Part shown: piece after piece, positions 8,490 to 17,902 of the stretch
Layout of the letters: each line of letters starts with the position of its first letter
Numbering within the stretch: the stretch's first letter is position 1
Assembly (NCBI RefSeq): GCF_028737255.1
Contig: NZ_JAQZAN010000002.1
Span: 124,001 to 188,000 of the forward strand
Reading direction: 5' to 3'
Length of the DNA: 64,000 nucleotides
Source of the DNA: Actinomycetospora straminea
GTDB taxonomy: Bacteria; Actinomycetota; Actinomycetes; Mycobacteriales; Pseudonocardiaceae
Made by a program: the position numbers and the translations under genes
Notes under the pieces: model-generated
Seen by the model: only the letters and a program-made list of their open reading frames with translations
What the model was told of the DNA's origin: nothing
Databases searched by the model: none

Positions 8490-9902
8490 TCACTTCCCCA
8501 GCGTGCTGGCGTCGAAGTCCTCCCGGCGCCCGGTGGTCAGGCGGTTCACGCCCCACAGGGCGACGCCGAGCAGCAGCAGGATCCCGGCGAACAGGTACTC
8601 CTTGGGCGGGCGCCCGGAGAAGGGGCTCGCGAGGAACGCGCACAGCACCGCGGCCACGATCGGGACGGCCGTCGGGGCGCGGAAGTGCCGGTGGCCGACC
8701 TCGTCGCGGCGCAGCACCAGCACCGCGATGTTGACCAGCGTGAACACCGCGAGCAGCAGCAACGAGGTCATGCTGCCGAGCTCGGAGATCTCGAGCAGCA
8801 GCACCAGCACGATGGCGAGCGCGCTGGTGACGACGATCGCGAGCCACGGCGTGCGCCGGCCGGGGTGCACCTTGGAGAAGGCGTCCGGGATGATCCGCTC
8901 GCGTCCCATCCCGTAGAGCAGCCGGCTGGCCATCATCATGTTGATCAGCGCCGTGTTCGTGACGGCGAAGAGCGTGATGGCCGCGAACACGACGGCCGGG
9001 AACGACGGCGACGCGGTCTGGACCACCCGGAGCAGGGCCCCGCTCTCCGCCGCGGCGAGCTCCTCGGTGGGTACCAGCGTCGAGGCCAGCAGCGCGACGA
9101 CCAGGTAGATCGTGGCCGTGATGCCCATGGCGAGCAGCATCGCCCGCGGGAAGGTCCGGGGCGGGTCGACGGTCTCCTCGGCCATGTTGACCGAGTCCTC
9201 GAAGCCGACCATGGCGAAGAAGGCGAGCGCGGTCGCCGACGAGATCGCCAGCAGCACGGCGGGCTCGGAGAAGATCGAGCTGTCGGGCGCCGAGGTCGCG
9301 AACTGCCCCAGCCGCGAGGCGTCGCCGGCCCCGTTGATCACCGCCCAGGCGCCCAGCACGATGACGATCGCCAGGCCGAGGAGCTCGATGGTCGTGAGCA
9401 CGACGTTCACGCGCACCGACTCGCCGACGCCCCGGAAGTTGATGACCGCCAGCATCAGCAGGAACGCCACGACCACCAGCGGCGTCACCCATCCCGGCAG
9501 CTCGCCGACGATCGCCTCGAGGTTGCGCCCGCCGAACGCCTGCGCGGCCGAGGCCGCCGAGGTGATGCCCGAGCACATCACCGTGAAGGCGACGACGAAG
9601 GTGAGGAACGGCCGGCGGAACGCCAGCTGGGTGTAGAGGGCCGCGCCCGCCGCGCGGGGGTACTTGCCGACCAGCTCGAGGTAGCTGAACGCCGTCATGA
9701 ACGCGACGACGAACGCGAGCAGGAACGGCAGCCACAGCGCGCCGCCGACCCGTTCGGACACCGTCCCGGTCAGGGCGTAGATCGTCGTGCCGAGGATGTC
9801 GCCGATGATGAAGAAGACGAGCAGCTTGGGGCCGATCGCCCGGACCAGGGACCCCTCGCCCGGGGCGTCGGTCGCGGTGGCGTTCGCGGTGTCGTCGGGC
9901 AC
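8490..9902 (-). CDS. APC-superfamily amino acid permease
   Basis: A 470-residue inner-membrane permease with about 12 hydrophobic segments. The first helix carries the unwound-glycine motif [20 protein letters not shown], and the sixth contains [20 protein letters not shown], matching the FxGFxxxxxxAEE signature of APC transporters. The cytoplasmic linker [20 protein letters not shown] is also typical. The substrate, probably an amino acid or amine, cannot be assigned. The GTG at 9902 is the only start that keeps a short cytoplasmic leader ([17 protein letters not shown]). It is transcribed divergently from the TAXI lipoprotein gene across 71 nt. Confidence 0.87.
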   Translation of the reverse strand: MPDDTANATATDAPGEGSLVRAIGPKLLVFFIIGDILGTTIYALTGTVSERVGGALWLPFLLAFVVAFMTAFSYLELVGKYPRAAGAALYTQLAFRRPFLTFVVAFTVMCSGITSAASAAQAFGGRNLEAIVGELPGWVTPLVVVAFLLMLAVINFRGVGESVRVNVVLTTIELLGLAIVIVLGAWAVINGAGDASRLGQFATSAPDSSIFSEPAVLLAISSATALAFFAMVGFEDSVNMAEETVDPPRTFPRAMLLAMGITATIYLVVALLASTLVPTEELAAAESGALLRVVQTASPSFPAVVFAAITLFAVTNTALINMMMASRLLYGMGRERIIPDAFSKVHPGRRTPWLAIVVTSALAIVLVLLLEISELGSMTSLLLLAVFTLVNIAVLVLRRDEVGHRHFRAPTAVPIVAAVLCAFLASPFSGRPPKEYLFAGILLLLGVALWGVNRLTTGRREDFDASTLGK

Positions 9903-9973
9903 GGGGGAAGCCTGCCCGGGATGAGTGGATCGCGCACCCGTCGATCGCGCCGCCGGGCTGGCACGATGCGCGG

Positions 9974-10930
9974 ATGAGCCGGGCCGTGGGTCGTCGCGCG
10001 GTGCTGCGCGGCGGGCTGGGCGCCGGGCTGGGCGCCGCGCTGCTCGCCGCGGGCTGCGCCCCGCCGGACGCGACCCCGGTCGTCGTCGCGACCGGGGGCC
10101 CGCAGGGCGTCTACCGCCGCCTCGGGGAGGCGCTGGCCGCGCTGTGGCGCACCGACCCGGGGGTGCCGACCGGGGTGCTGGGCAGCGAGGGGTCGGTCGA
10201 CAACGTCGGGATGCTCGTGTCCGGTCGCGCACGGGTGGCGTTCTGCGCGGCGGACGTCGCGGTCGACGGCGCCGTCGACGGGGCGCGGCCGCGGTTCCCG
10301 CTCCAGGCGCTGGCGCGGGTGCACGACGACGCGATCCACGTCGTCGTGCCCGCCGAGTCGCCGATCCGACGGCTCGCGGACCTCGCGGGCCGCCGGGTGT
10401 CGGTGGGCGCGCGCAACTCCGGCGTGCTCGTCATCGCCCCGCGCCTGCTCGCCACCGTCGGCCTCACCGCCGAGCGCGACACCGACGCCGTGCTGCTCGG
10501 CCTCGACGACTCCGCGGCGGCCCTGGAGCGCGGGGAGATCGACGCCTTCTTCTGGTCCGGCGGGGTGCCCACCACCGGCGTCGACGGCCTCGCCGGCGCC
10601 CGCCCCGTCCGCCTGCTCGACCTCGGTGAGGAGACCGCGCGCCTGCGCACCCGCTACCCCGTCTACGACGTCACCACGGTGCCGGCGGGCACCTACGGTC
10701 TCGTCGACCCGATCAGCACGACGACCGTGCGCAACGTCCTGCTGGTCACCGCCGACCTGCCGGCCGACCTCGCCGAGGACCTCGTGCGCGTCATGCTGGC
10801 CAGCCGCGCGACCCTGGCGTCCGCCGACCCCGCGGGACGCAGCATCGACCCGCGCACCGCCATCGGCACCCAACCCGTTCCCCTGCACGTCGGAGCCCTC
10901 GCCGCCTTCCGCGCGGCGAAGGGACTCTGA
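9974..10930 (+). CDS. TAXI-family TRAP solute-binding lipoprotein, orphan
   Basis: A 318-residue extracytoplasmic receptor. It has a twin-arginine leader (GRRAVLRGGLGAG, residues 6-18) and a lipobox ending at Cys28 (LLAAGC), so Tat export and lipidation are predicted. The mature part resembles NMT1/TAXI proteins: VVVATGGPQGVYRRLGEAL at its start, then GSEGSVDNVGMLVSGRARVA, which fits TAXI domains. No TRAP membrane subunits (4TM/12TM) are nearby. Instead it converges on a sensor kinase gene, an arrangement suggesting that the lipoprotein presents a ligand to the kinase and does not feed a transporter. That role is inference. Confidence 0.82.
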   Translation: MSRAVGRRAVLRGGLGAGLGAALLAAGCAPPDATPVVVATGGPQGVYRRLGEALAALWRTDPGVPTGVLGSEGSVDNVGMLVSGRARVAFCAADVAVDGAVDGARPRFPLQALARVHDDAIHVVVPAESPIRRLADLAGRRVSVGARNSGVLVIAPRLLATVGLTAERDTDAVLLGLDDSAAALERGEIDAFFWSGGVPTTGVDGLAGARPVRLLDLGEETARLRTRYPVYDVTTVPAGTYGLVDPISTTTVRNVLLVTADLPADLAEDLVRVMLASRATLASADPAGRSIDPRTAIGTQPVPLHVGALAAFRAAKGL

Positions 10931-10932
10931 GC

Positions 10933-10958
10933 CGTCACCACCTGACGTGGTCGTGACG
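10933..10958. terminator. Weak imperfect hairpin after the TAXI gene
   Basis: CGTCAC (10933-10938) pairs with GTGACG (10953-10958), and an inner CCAC/GTGG pair narrows the loop. It starts three bases after the TAXI stop codon. It may help end TAXI transcription, but the much stronger hairpin at 10980-11010 is the likelier terminator. Confidence 0.35.
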
Positions 10959-10976
10959 CTGACCGGGAGGCGTCGC

Positions 10977-12431
10977 TCAGGTCCCTCCGGCGGCGTCCGC
11001 CGGAGGGACCGCGCTCCCCGCGGCCGCGTCCGGCCGCGGGAAGCGCAGCACCACCCGCAGGCCACCGTCGTCGGGCAGCTCCAGCGCGAGCTCCCCTCCT
11101 CCGCGCTCCGCACCCCGCGCGGCGATCGCCAGACCCAGCCCGCTGCCGGGCTCGCCCGCCGTCGAGGACGCCCGCCAGAAGCGGTCGGTGGCGCGGGCGA
11201 GGTCCGCCGGGGCGAGACCCGGACCGTGGTCGCGGACCGCGATCTCCACCCTCCCGTCGACCCGTGCGGTGGTGAGCGCGACCTCGCCGCCGGCCGGTGA
11301 GTACTTCACCGCGTTGTCGAGCACCGCGTCGAGCACGGTGGCGAGCAGGACCGGGTCCGAGCTGATGACCAGCCCCCCGGGGCCACGCCGGGTCAGCCGC
11401 AGGCCGTCGTGCTCGGCGAGCACGCGCCACGCATCGAGCCGGTCGACCAGGACGGGGTCGACGCGCACGGGGACGGGGTCGACGGGCCGCCCGTCGGTGC
11501 GGGCGAGCGCGAGCAGGGACTCGAGCACCTCACCGAGACGGTCGACCTCCTCCAGGGCCGACCCGTGCTCCTCGCGCAGCGCCGCCATCAGGTCGGGGTC
11601 CACCCGGGCGTCGGGGACGGCGAGGGCCGCGCCGACGTTCTGCATCCGCAACCGCAGCGCGGTCAGCGGGTTGCGCAGCTGGTGGCCGGCGTCGGCGACG
11701 AACGCCCGCTGGGACTCCAGCGCCTGGCTGACCCCGGCCGCCATCTGGTCGAAGTGCCGGCTCAGGCGCCGCAGCTCGGGCGGGCCGCGCCCGTCGCCGA
11801 CCGGCTGGGGCGCCCGACCCGCGCGGACCGCAGCGGCGACCTGGGCGGTGCCGGCGTCGAGGCTCTCGACCGGCGCGAGGATCCAGCGCACCAGCGGCAG
11901 CGCGAGCCCCGCCGCCACCGCCAGCGCCACCAGGCCGGCTCCCGCGAGCGCCGCCCACGCGCGCAGCGTCTCCCAGCGCGCCGGGGTCGTCGGCGAGATC
12001 GTCACCGCCGCGCCGCGGACCTCGCCGCCCACGAGCACCGGCTCGGCCAGCAGCAGCGGCTCGCCGTCCCACGGCCACACGGCCTCCGGGGGCTCCGACC
12101 GCTGCCCGGCGAGCGCGAGCTGCACCCGGCGTGCCGCGGGCTCCGGGACCGTGGGTCGCGACGACGCCAGCACCCGCCCGTCCCGGTCGACGACCAGCGC
12201 GGCGATGCCGTAGATCTCGTCGTAGCGGACGAGCTCGGCGGCCAGCGCGCTCGTGTCGCCGTCGCCGACCGGGCGCTGGGCGAGCGCGGCGAAGCGGGTC
12301 GTGTCGCCGAGGCGGTCGGCGAACAGCCCCGACGTCGCAGCCGCCGCCGACGCCGCCGCGAGCGGCAGCCCCAGCCCGAGCACCAGCAGCCCGACCAGCA
12401 CCGAGAAGACGACGAGCAGCCGGGCGCGCAC
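10977..12431 (-). CDS. Two-component sensor histidine kinase (HisKA/HATPase_c)
   Basis: A 484-residue membrane kinase. TM1 is at about residues 4-30, followed by an extracytoplasmic sensor domain of roughly 120 residues (to TISPTTPARW), TM2 at about 150-175, and a HAMP linker. The phosphoacceptor region is FVADAGHQLRNPLTALRLR (His near residue 248), then the N box DNAVKYSP, the G1 box DHGPGLAPAD and the G2 box GSGLGLAI. All catalytic residues are present. The response regulator lies 3 nt upstream, forming one operon. The convergent TAXI lipoprotein may supply the signal; glutamate-type ABC genes start beyond the regulator. The family resembles TctE-like kinases, which often sense carboxylic acids, but the ligand is not known. 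Confidence 0.9.
   Translation of the reverse strand: MRARLLVVFSVLVGLLVLGLGLPLAAASAAAATSGLFADRLGDTTRFAALAQRPVGDGDTSALAAELVRYDEIYGIAALVVDRDGRVLASSRPTVPEPAARRVQLALAGQRSEPPEAVWPWDGEPLLLAEPVLVGGEVRGAAVTISPTTPARWETLRAWAALAGAGLVALAVAAGLALPLVRWILAPVESLDAGTAQVAAAVRAGRAPQPVGDGRGPPELRRLSRHFDQMAAGVSQALESQRAFVADAGHQLRNPLTALRLRMQNVGAALAVPDARVDPDLMAALREEHGSALEEVDRLGEVLESLLALARTDGRPVDPVPVRVDPVLVDRLDAWRVLAEHDGLRLTRRGPGGLVISSDPVLLATVLDAVLDNAVKYSPAGGEVALTTARVDGRVEIAVRDHGPGLAPADLARATDRFWRASSTAGEPGSGLGLAIAARGAERGGGELALELPDDGGLRVVLRFPRPDAAAGSAVPPADAAGGT
10980..11010. terminator. Perfect 14-bp hairpin embedded in the histidine kinase 3' coding end
   Basis: Arms 10980-10993 and 10997-11010 are perfectly complementary around a 3-nt CGT loop, mostly G-C. 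The stem lies inside the last codons of the minus-strand kinase (encoding the PPADAAGG tail) just before its stop at 10977. For the convergent TAXI gene it falls about 50 nt after the stop, an ideal place for a factor-independent stop. It therefore probably ends transcription from both sides while being translated on one. Confidence 0.7.
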
Positions 12432-12434
12432 GGA

Positions 12435-13109
12435 TCAGGTCCCCGCGGCGAGCCGGTACCCCACGCCCCGCACCGTCGCCACCATCCCGGGGCGGGCGAG
12501 CTTGGTCCGCAGCGTGGCGACGTGGACGTCGAGCGTGCGGTCCGCGCCCGGCCACCGCCGCCCCCACACCTCGGCCACGATGCGGTCGCGGGTGCACACC
12601 GCCCCGTCGGCGTCGGCCAGCAGGGCGAGCACCGCGAACTCCTTGCGCGAGAGCGCGACGTCGGCGCCGTCGACGGTCAGCGTGTGACGGGCGCGGTCGA
12701 GGACGACGCCGTCGCCGAGGTCGGTCACCGGGGCCGGGGCGGCGTGCGGCGCCCCGTTCCCCCGGCGCCGGCGCACGGCGTGGATGCGGGCCACGAGCTC
12801 GCCGACGTCGTAGGGCTTGACCAGGTAGTCGTCGGCGCCGTGGTGCAGCCCGAGGATGCGCTCGTCGACGCTGCCCCGGGCGCTGACGACGATCACCGGG
12901 ACGTCGCCCGCGTCGCGGATGCGCCGGCACACCTCGAGCCCGTCGACGTCGGGCAGGCCGAGGTCGAGCAGCACGACGTCGGCGCCGGCCAGCTTCGGGA
13001 GCACCGCGAGCCCGTGGCCGACCCGCTCGACCTGCATCTCGTGGCGGGTCAGGGCCGCGCGCAGGGCGGCGGCGACCCGGTCGTCGTCCTCCACGACGAG
13101 CACCCGCAC
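12435..13109 (-). CDS. OmpR-family response regulator
   Basis: A 224-residue regulator with a receiver domain (acidic pocket EDDD at 7-10, phosphoacceptor Asp49 in LLDLGLPDVDG, Ser76, Lys98 in YLVKPYD) and a C-terminal winged helix (LSRKEFAVLALLADADG, then VWGRRWPGADRTLDVHVATL). It is complete with no missing key residue. It is the first gene of the two-gene operon with the kinase. The divergent region to the glutamate-type ABC operon holds a CCTMAAG-type direct repeat at 13172-13188 that resembles OmpR half-sites, so autoregulation and control of the ABC genes are plausible. Confidence 0.92.
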   Translation of the reverse strand: MRVLVVEDDDRVAAALRAALTRHEMQVERVGHGLAVLPKLAGADVVLLDLGLPDVDGLEVCRRIRDAGDVPVIVVSARGSVDERILGLHHGADDYLVKPYDVGELVARIHAVRRRRGNGAPHAAPAPVTDLGDGVVLDRARHTLTVDGADVALSRKEFAVLALLADADGAVCTRDRIVAEVWGRRWPGADRTLDVHVATLRTKLARPGMVATVRGVGYRLAAGT

Positions 13110-13171
13110 GTCCGCCTCCTCCCGCCACGGCCGTCCGGAGTAACCCCCGGATGACGGCCCGGTGCGGCAAC

Positions 13172-13188
13172 CCTAAGTCTTCCTCAAG
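13172..13188. promoter_or_regulatory. Candidate response-regulator box between the regulator and the ABC operon
   Basis: CCTAAG (13172-13177) and CCTCAAG (13182-13188) repeat at a 10-bp interval, as OmpR-family half-sites do. The 9-mer CTTCCTCAA in it recurs at 17160-17168 upstream of the DUF3592-like gene. The site sits 63 nt before the regulator start and 82 nt before the ABC ATPase start. Its role is inferred from spacing and recurrence only. Confidence 0.4.
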
Positions 13189-13269
13189 AGCGTGGACGCC
13201 CCGTTCGTGGCGCTGGCACCGTCCGTCCACCACCGGTGACGCACGGCACAGCGAGGAGGTCCGCGGGAG

Positions 13270-14070
<801 letters not shown>

Positions 14071-14088
14071 ATCGGAAGGAGCCGTCGA

Positions 14089-14988
14089 ATGGGACGTCTC
14101 GTCTCACTCCGCACCCTGGGCGTGCTCCTCGCGGTGCTCGCGATGGCGTTCGGCGCCGCGTGCGGTCGCGAGGGCAGTCCGGGAGGCCAGCCCGTGGCGG
14201 GGTCGCCCGTCGCCCAGAACGTGCAGGTCCCGGGCTCGCCGACGTTCGCGGCGATCCAGCAGCGCGGCGGGCGCCTCGTGCTCGGCGTCAAGAACGACCA
14301 GCCGGGCCTCGGTATCCAGGACCCGACCACCGGCCAGTACACCGGCTTCGACATCGAGATCGGCCGGATGGTCGCCGCCGGGCTGGGCGTACCGCCCGAG
14401 CAGATCGAGTACCGGGTCATCCCGTCGGCGGCCCGCGAGGACGCGATCTCGCGCGGCGACGTCGACCTCTACGTCGGCACCTACACGATCAACAACAGCC
14501 GCAAGCAGCGCGTGGGCTTCGCCGGCCCGTACTTCGTCGCCGGCCAGGACCTCCTCGTCCGCGCCGACGACCAGTCGATCACCGGCCCGCAGACGCTGCA
14601 GGGCAAGCGGGTGTGCTCGGCGACCGGCTCGACCCCGATCCAGCGGGTCCGCGAGCAGAACCTCACGCAGAACGTGGTCGAGTTCCAGAACTACTCGCAG
14701 TGCGTCGACGCCCTGCGCGGCGGTCAGGTCGACGCCGTGACCACGGACAACGCGATCCTCGCCGGCTACGCCGCGCAGACGCCCGACCAGCTGCGCGTCG
14801 TCGGCCAGACGTTCTCCCAGGAGCCGTACGGGATCGGCATGAACCGCGACGACGCGGCGATGCGCGCCAAGGTCAACGACCTGTTGCAGGCCGCCGAGAA
14901 CGACGGCACCTGGACGCGGCTCTACAACGAGACGCTGGGCCGCTCCGGCACCCCGGCCCCGCAGCCCCCGCCCATCGAGCGCTACTGA
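14089..14988 (+). CDS. gluB: Glutamate/polar amino acid ABC transporter binding lipoprotein
   Basis: A 299-residue solute-binding protein of family 3. The signal peptide ends in the lipobox FGAAC with Cys25, so it is anchored to the outer face of the membrane. The binding domain begins at about residue 55 (RGGRLVLGVKNDQPGLG) and contains GFDIEIGRMVAAGLG, SAAREDAISRGDVDLYVGTY and KRVCSATGSTPIQ, all typical of GluB-like receptors. It follows the ATPase gene by 18 nt with AGGAGCC as ribosome site. A stem-loop after the stop codon may raise its level relative to the permeases. Confidence 0.9.
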   Translation: MGRLVSLRTLGVLLAVLAMAFGAACGREGSPGGQPVAGSPVAQNVQVPGSPTFAAIQQRGGRLVLGVKNDQPGLGIQDPTTGQYTGFDIEIGRMVAAGLGVPPEQIEYRVIPSAAREDAISRGDVDLYVGTYTINNSRKQRVGFAGPYFVAGQDLLVRADDQSITGPQTLQGKRVCSATGSTPIQRVREQNLTQNVVEFQNYSQCVDALRGGQVDAVTTDNAILAGYAAQTPDQLRVVGQTFSQEPYGIGMNRDDAAMRAKVNDLLQAAENDGTWTRLYNETLGRSGTPAPQPPPIERY

Positions 14989-14999
14989 GCCATCCGCGC

Positions 15000-15038
15000 C
15001 CCGTGGGTGTCCGCCCCGCCCGGGCGAGCACCCACGGG
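15000..15038 (+). promoter_or_regulatory. Intercistronic stem-loop between gluB and gluC
   Basis: Ten-base arms 15000-15009 and 15029-15038 (CCCGTGGGTG and its complement) enclose a 19-nt loop, starting 12 nt after the gluB stop. Such hairpins commonly protect the upstream message or partly terminate it, so the binding protein is made in excess over the permeases. That effect here is inference. Confidence 0.55.
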
Positions 15039-15056
15039 TCGGCGGAGGGAGGGCCC

Positions 15057-15701
15057 ATGGACGTCCTGTTCGGCAACCTGCCGGAGTACCTCACCCGCTT
15101 CGGCGGCACGATCGGCCTGTTCGTCCTGTCCGCGATCGCGTCGCTGATCCTCGGCGTCGTGCTGGCCGCGATGCGGGTCAGCCCGGTCCCCGCCATGCGC
15201 ATCACGGGCACGGCCTACGTGACGCTGCTGCGCAACACCCCGCTGACCCTCGTGCTGTTCTTCTTCGCGCTCGGGTTCACGAAGCTCTTCTTCTACCTGC
15301 CGTTCTTCCTCCTCGCCGTGATCGGCCTCTCGCTCTACACCGCGGCGTTCGTCTGCGAGGTCGTGCGCGGCGGGATCAGCACCGTCTCCGCCGGTCAGGC
15401 CGAGGCGGCCCGGGCGCTGGGGCTCGGCTTCAGCCAAACGCTGACGGTCGTCGTGCTGCCGCAGGCGGTGCGCTCGGTGATGCCGCCGCTGACCAGCGTC
15501 CAGATCGCCCTGCTCAAGAACACGACCGTCGCCGCCGGCTTCTCCGTGTTCGAGGCCGGCGGCTTCTACCGGGCCGTCAACGAGCAGGGCGGTTCGACGC
15601 TGGTGGCCCTGCTGTGGGTCGCGCTGGGCTTCATCGTCCTGGTCATCCCCCTGACGCTGCTGCAGCGGCGCCTCGAGAAGCGCTGGAGCGTGGCCCGGTG
15701 A
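15057..15701 (+). CDS. gluC: Glutamate/polar amino acid ABC transporter permease 1
   Basis: A 214-residue HisM/GluC-type permease with five membrane segments. It shows the characteristic conserved segment TAYVTLLRNTPLTLVLFF, and the EAA cytoplasmic loop AGQAEAARALGLGFSQTLTVV that contacts the ATPase. The ATG at 15057 has GGAGGGAGGG upstream. It lies third in the operon after the stem-loop. Its stop overlaps the next start as GTGA, so the two permeases are translationally coupled and probably form the heterodimeric channel. Confidence 0.9.
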   Translation: MDVLFGNLPEYLTRFGGTIGLFVLSAIASLILGVVLAAMRVSPVPAMRITGTAYVTLLRNTPLTLVLFFFALGFTKLFFYLPFFLLAVIGLSLYTAAFVCEVVRGGISTVSAGQAEAARALGLGFSQTLTVVVLPQAVRSVMPPLTSVQIALLKNTTVAAGFSVFEAGGFYRAVNEQGGSTLVALLWVALGFIVLVIPLTLLQRRLEKRWSVAR

Positions 15702-16555
15702 GCGCCCCCACGGCGGTCCTCTTCGACGTCCCGGGGCCGAAGGCGAGGGCCCGCAACACCACCGCCGGGGTCATCACGCTGCTGGTGGTGGCCGCCCTCG
15801 TCGGCGTCGTCATCTGGCGGCTGGCGGCGACCGGCCAGCTCGACGCCCGCGCGTGGGAGTGGATCCTCTACGAGAACGTCCAGCTCGCGCTGCTCGACGG
15901 GCTGGTCAACACCCTGCGGGCGTTCGCGTCCGGTGCCGTGCTCGCGCTGGTCCTCGGTGCGGCGCTCGCCCTCGGGCGGCTCTCCGACCACTCCTGGTTG
16001 CGCTCCTTCTCGACGGGGATCGTCGAGCTCTTCCGGGCGGTGCCCCTGGTCGTGCTGATGTTCCTCTTCTACTACGGCATGCCGTCGGTCGGGATCACGG
16101 TCTCGACCTACGCCGCCGTGGTGCTGGGGCTGACGCTCTACAACGGCGCCGTCCTCGCCGAGGTCTTCCGCGCGGGCGTGCTCGCCGTGCCGCGCGGGCA
16201 GTCGGAGGCCGCCTACGCCCTGGGCCTGCGCAAGTCCGGCGTCATGCGGCTGGTGCTGCTGCCGCAGGCGATCCGCTCGATGCTCCCGGCGATCGTGAGC
16301 CAGCTCGTGGTGCTGCTCAAGGACTCGGCCCTGGGCTTCCTCATCACCTACCCGGAGCTGCTCTTCCAGGCCCAGTTCCTCGGATCCAACGCGACCCTGG
16401 GCTCGCCGCTCATCCCGGTCGCGATGGTGGTCGCGGTCATCTACATCGCGCTGTGCCTGGTGCTGTCGGCGCTGGCCACCTGGCTCGAGGCCCGGACGCG
16501 ACGCAACCCGAACGTCCTCACGGTGGCGCCGACCGAGCGCCCGGACGACGCGTGA
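15698..16555 (+). CDS. gluD: Glutamate/polar amino acid ABC transporter permease 2
   Basis: A 285-residue permease partner of the preceding gene. A cytoplasmic leader of about 20 residues precedes the first helix at ~24-45. The conserved SxGIVELFRAVPLVVLMFLF segment and the EAA loop RGQSEAAYALGLRKSGVMRL are present. The C terminus is charged (RTRRNPNVLTVAPTERPDDA). The GTG start at 15698 overlaps the gluC stop (GTGA). It is last in the ABC operon; the GNAT gene starts 43 nt later on the same strand and might be read through. Confidence 0.9.
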   Translation: MSAPTAVLFDVPGPKARARNTTAGVITLLVVAALVGVVIWRLAATGQLDARAWEWILYENVQLALLDGLVNTLRAFASGAVLALVLGAALALGRLSDHSWLRSFSTGIVELFRAVPLVVLMFLFYYGMPSVGITVSTYAAVVLGLTLYNGAVLAEVFRAGVLAVPRGQSEAAYALGLRKSGVMRLVLLPQAIRSMLPAIVSQLVVLLKDSALGFLITYPELLFQAQFLGSNATLGSPLIPVAMVVAVIYIALCLVLSALATWLEARTRRNPNVLTVAPTERPDDA

Positions 16556-16598
16556 CCACCGGCGGGAGGGGGCCCGCCGTCGACCGCGGGGCAGCGCG

Positions 16599-17147
16599 GT
16601 GACGTCCGGCGCCCACCCGTCGGCACCGCTGGTGCTCCGCGCCGCACGCGGCGACGAGCTCGACCTCCTCCGGCAGGTCGAGATCGCCGCCGGGGCGGTG
16701 TTCCGCGAGGTCGGGATGGACGAGATCGCCGACGACACCCCGCCCTCCACCGTCGTGCTGCAGGGCGCGCGGGACCGCGGCGGGCTGTGGGTGGTCGCCG
16801 ACGCCGGCCGACCCGTCGCATACCTCATGGACGACGTCGTCGACGGCGAGGCGCACCTCGAGCAGGTGTCGGTGGACCCCTCCCACGCCCGGCGCGGGAT
16901 CGGGGCGTCGCTGGTCGAGGACCTGGTGGCCCGCGCCCGCGCGGCGGGGCGGTCGGCGATCACGCTGACCACGTTCGTCGACGTCCCGTGGAACGCGCCG
17001 TACTACGCCCGGCTCGGGTTCCGGGCGCTGGACGACGACGAGCTCGGCCCGGGCCTGCGCGCCGTTCGCCGGGCCGAGATCGCCCGGGGGCTGGACCGCT
17101 GGCCCCGGGTCGCCATGCGCCGCGATCTCACCGTCGGTGATCGCTGA
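16599..17147 (+). CDS. GNAT-family N-acetyltransferase
   Basis: A 182-residue GNAT protein. The acetyl-CoA loop is SVDPSHARRGIGASLVEDLV (motif A, near residues 88-108), preceded by a core strand EAHLEQV and followed by the B motif WNAPYYARLGFRAL. The acceptor substrate cannot be predicted. It lies 43 nt after the ABC permease and may belong to the same transcript. The GTG at 16599 has no strong ribosome site. Divergence between family members is large, so a small-molecule or a protein target is equally possible. Confidence 0.82.
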   Translation: MTSGAHPSAPLVLRAARGDELDLLRQVEIAAGAVFREVGMDEIADDTPPSTVVLQGARDRGGLWVVADAGRPVAYLMDDVVDGEAHLEQVSVDPSHARRGIGASLVEDLVARARAAGRSAITLTTFVDVPWNAPYYARLGFRALDDDELGPGLRAVRRAEIARGLDRWPRVAMRRDLTVGDR

Positions 17148-17151
17148 CGGC

Positions 17152-17197
17152 TCTCAGAGCTTCCTCAACGGTGTCGACTCACGACTACTGCTACTCT
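17152..17197 (+). promoter_or_regulatory. Promoter of the DUF3592-like gene with candidate regulator box
   Basis: A -10 box TACTCT (17192-17197) precedes the gene, and TCTCAG (17152-17157) with CCTCAA (17163-17168) form a direct repeat at an 11-bp interval, centred about 44 nt before the predicted transcription start. The 9-mer CTTCCTCAA is shared with the site at 13180-13188 beside the OmpR-type regulator. An activator position is suggested, not shown. Confidence 0.42.
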
Positions 17198-17229
17198 CTG
17201 TGCAACTCAAGGCGGACAAGGAGTGGCAG

Positions 17230-17871
17230 ATGGGTGATGTCGAGGAGCTGCCGCCCGGCTACGTCAGGCCCACGCGCGCCGGGCGTGTGGGGTACGCCGT
17301 CGCCACGCTGGGATTCGTGTGCGGCACCGTCTTCCTCCTGTGGCAGGGCGGCTCGGCCACCTGGGACGCGCTGATGCTGGCGGTGCGCGGCGAGGTCGTC
17401 TCCGCCCGGGTGGTCGAGGTCGACCTGCACACGAAGATGGGCATGGCGGACGAGCTCGACGTCGTCCCCGCCGGGACCACGATCCCGGTGGAGATCAGCA
17501 CCTTCCGCGAGGACATCCCCGTGGGCGCCGTGGTCGACGTCGTCGTCGACCCGGCCGACCCCACCCGCGCCGACCTCGAGTCCGACGGCTGGCCCTGGCT
17601 CGCCACGACCATGCCGTTCTTCATCGCCCCGTTCGCCGCGCTGCTCGCACTCCTCATGCTGGGCTTCGCCTGCGGCCAGCCCGTGTACCACCGCGAGCTG
17701 GATCCCGGCGCCGAAGACCCCGACGAGCCGGCCAGCGCCTCCGACGAGCCGACCGCCGTCACGGACGAACCCGCCGGCGGGGCGACCCGCGGGACCACCG
17801 GCGGGGCGACCCGCGGGACCACCGGCGGGACGACCGGCGACGGGACCGCTGCCCCACCCCGGGACGGCTGA
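17230..17871 (+). CDS. DUF3592-like membrane protein with repeat tail
   Basis: A 213-residue membrane protein. One helix at about 23-45 (GYAVATLGFVCGTVFLLW) and another at ~138-160 flank a beta-rich extracytoplasmic region (residues ~50-125, VVSARVVEVDL to VVDPADP), the layout of DUF3592 proteins. The C-terminal 45 residues are low complexity with an eight-residue repeat GGATRGTT. I chose the ATG at 17230 because AAGGAG sits 6 nt before it; upstream in-frame starts lack homology and overlap the promoter. The function is unknown; possible control by the nearby two-component system is discussed with its promoter. Confidence 0.72.
   Translation: MGDVEELPPGYVRPTRAGRVGYAVATLGFVCGTVFLLWQGGSATWDALMLAVRGEVVSARVVEVDLHTKMGMADELDVVPAGTTIPVEISTFREDIPVGAVVDVVVDPADPTRADLESDGWPWLATTMPFFIAPFAALLALLMLGFACGQPVYHRELDPGAEDPDEPASASDEPTAVTDEPAGGATRGTTGGATRGTTGGTTGDGTAAPPRDG
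17776..17847 (+). repeat. 24-bp in-frame tandem repeat, three units
   Basis: Two identical 24-nt units (17776-17799 and 17800-17823) and one diverged unit (17824-17847) encode GGATRGTT, GGATRGTT and GGTTGDGT in the cytoplasmic tail of the DUF3592-like protein. Being in frame, copy changes would lengthen or shorten the tail without breaking the gene. Confidence 0.85.
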
Positions 17872-17902
17872 GCCCGCGCGCACCCGACGCCCGAGCCCGG
17901 CT

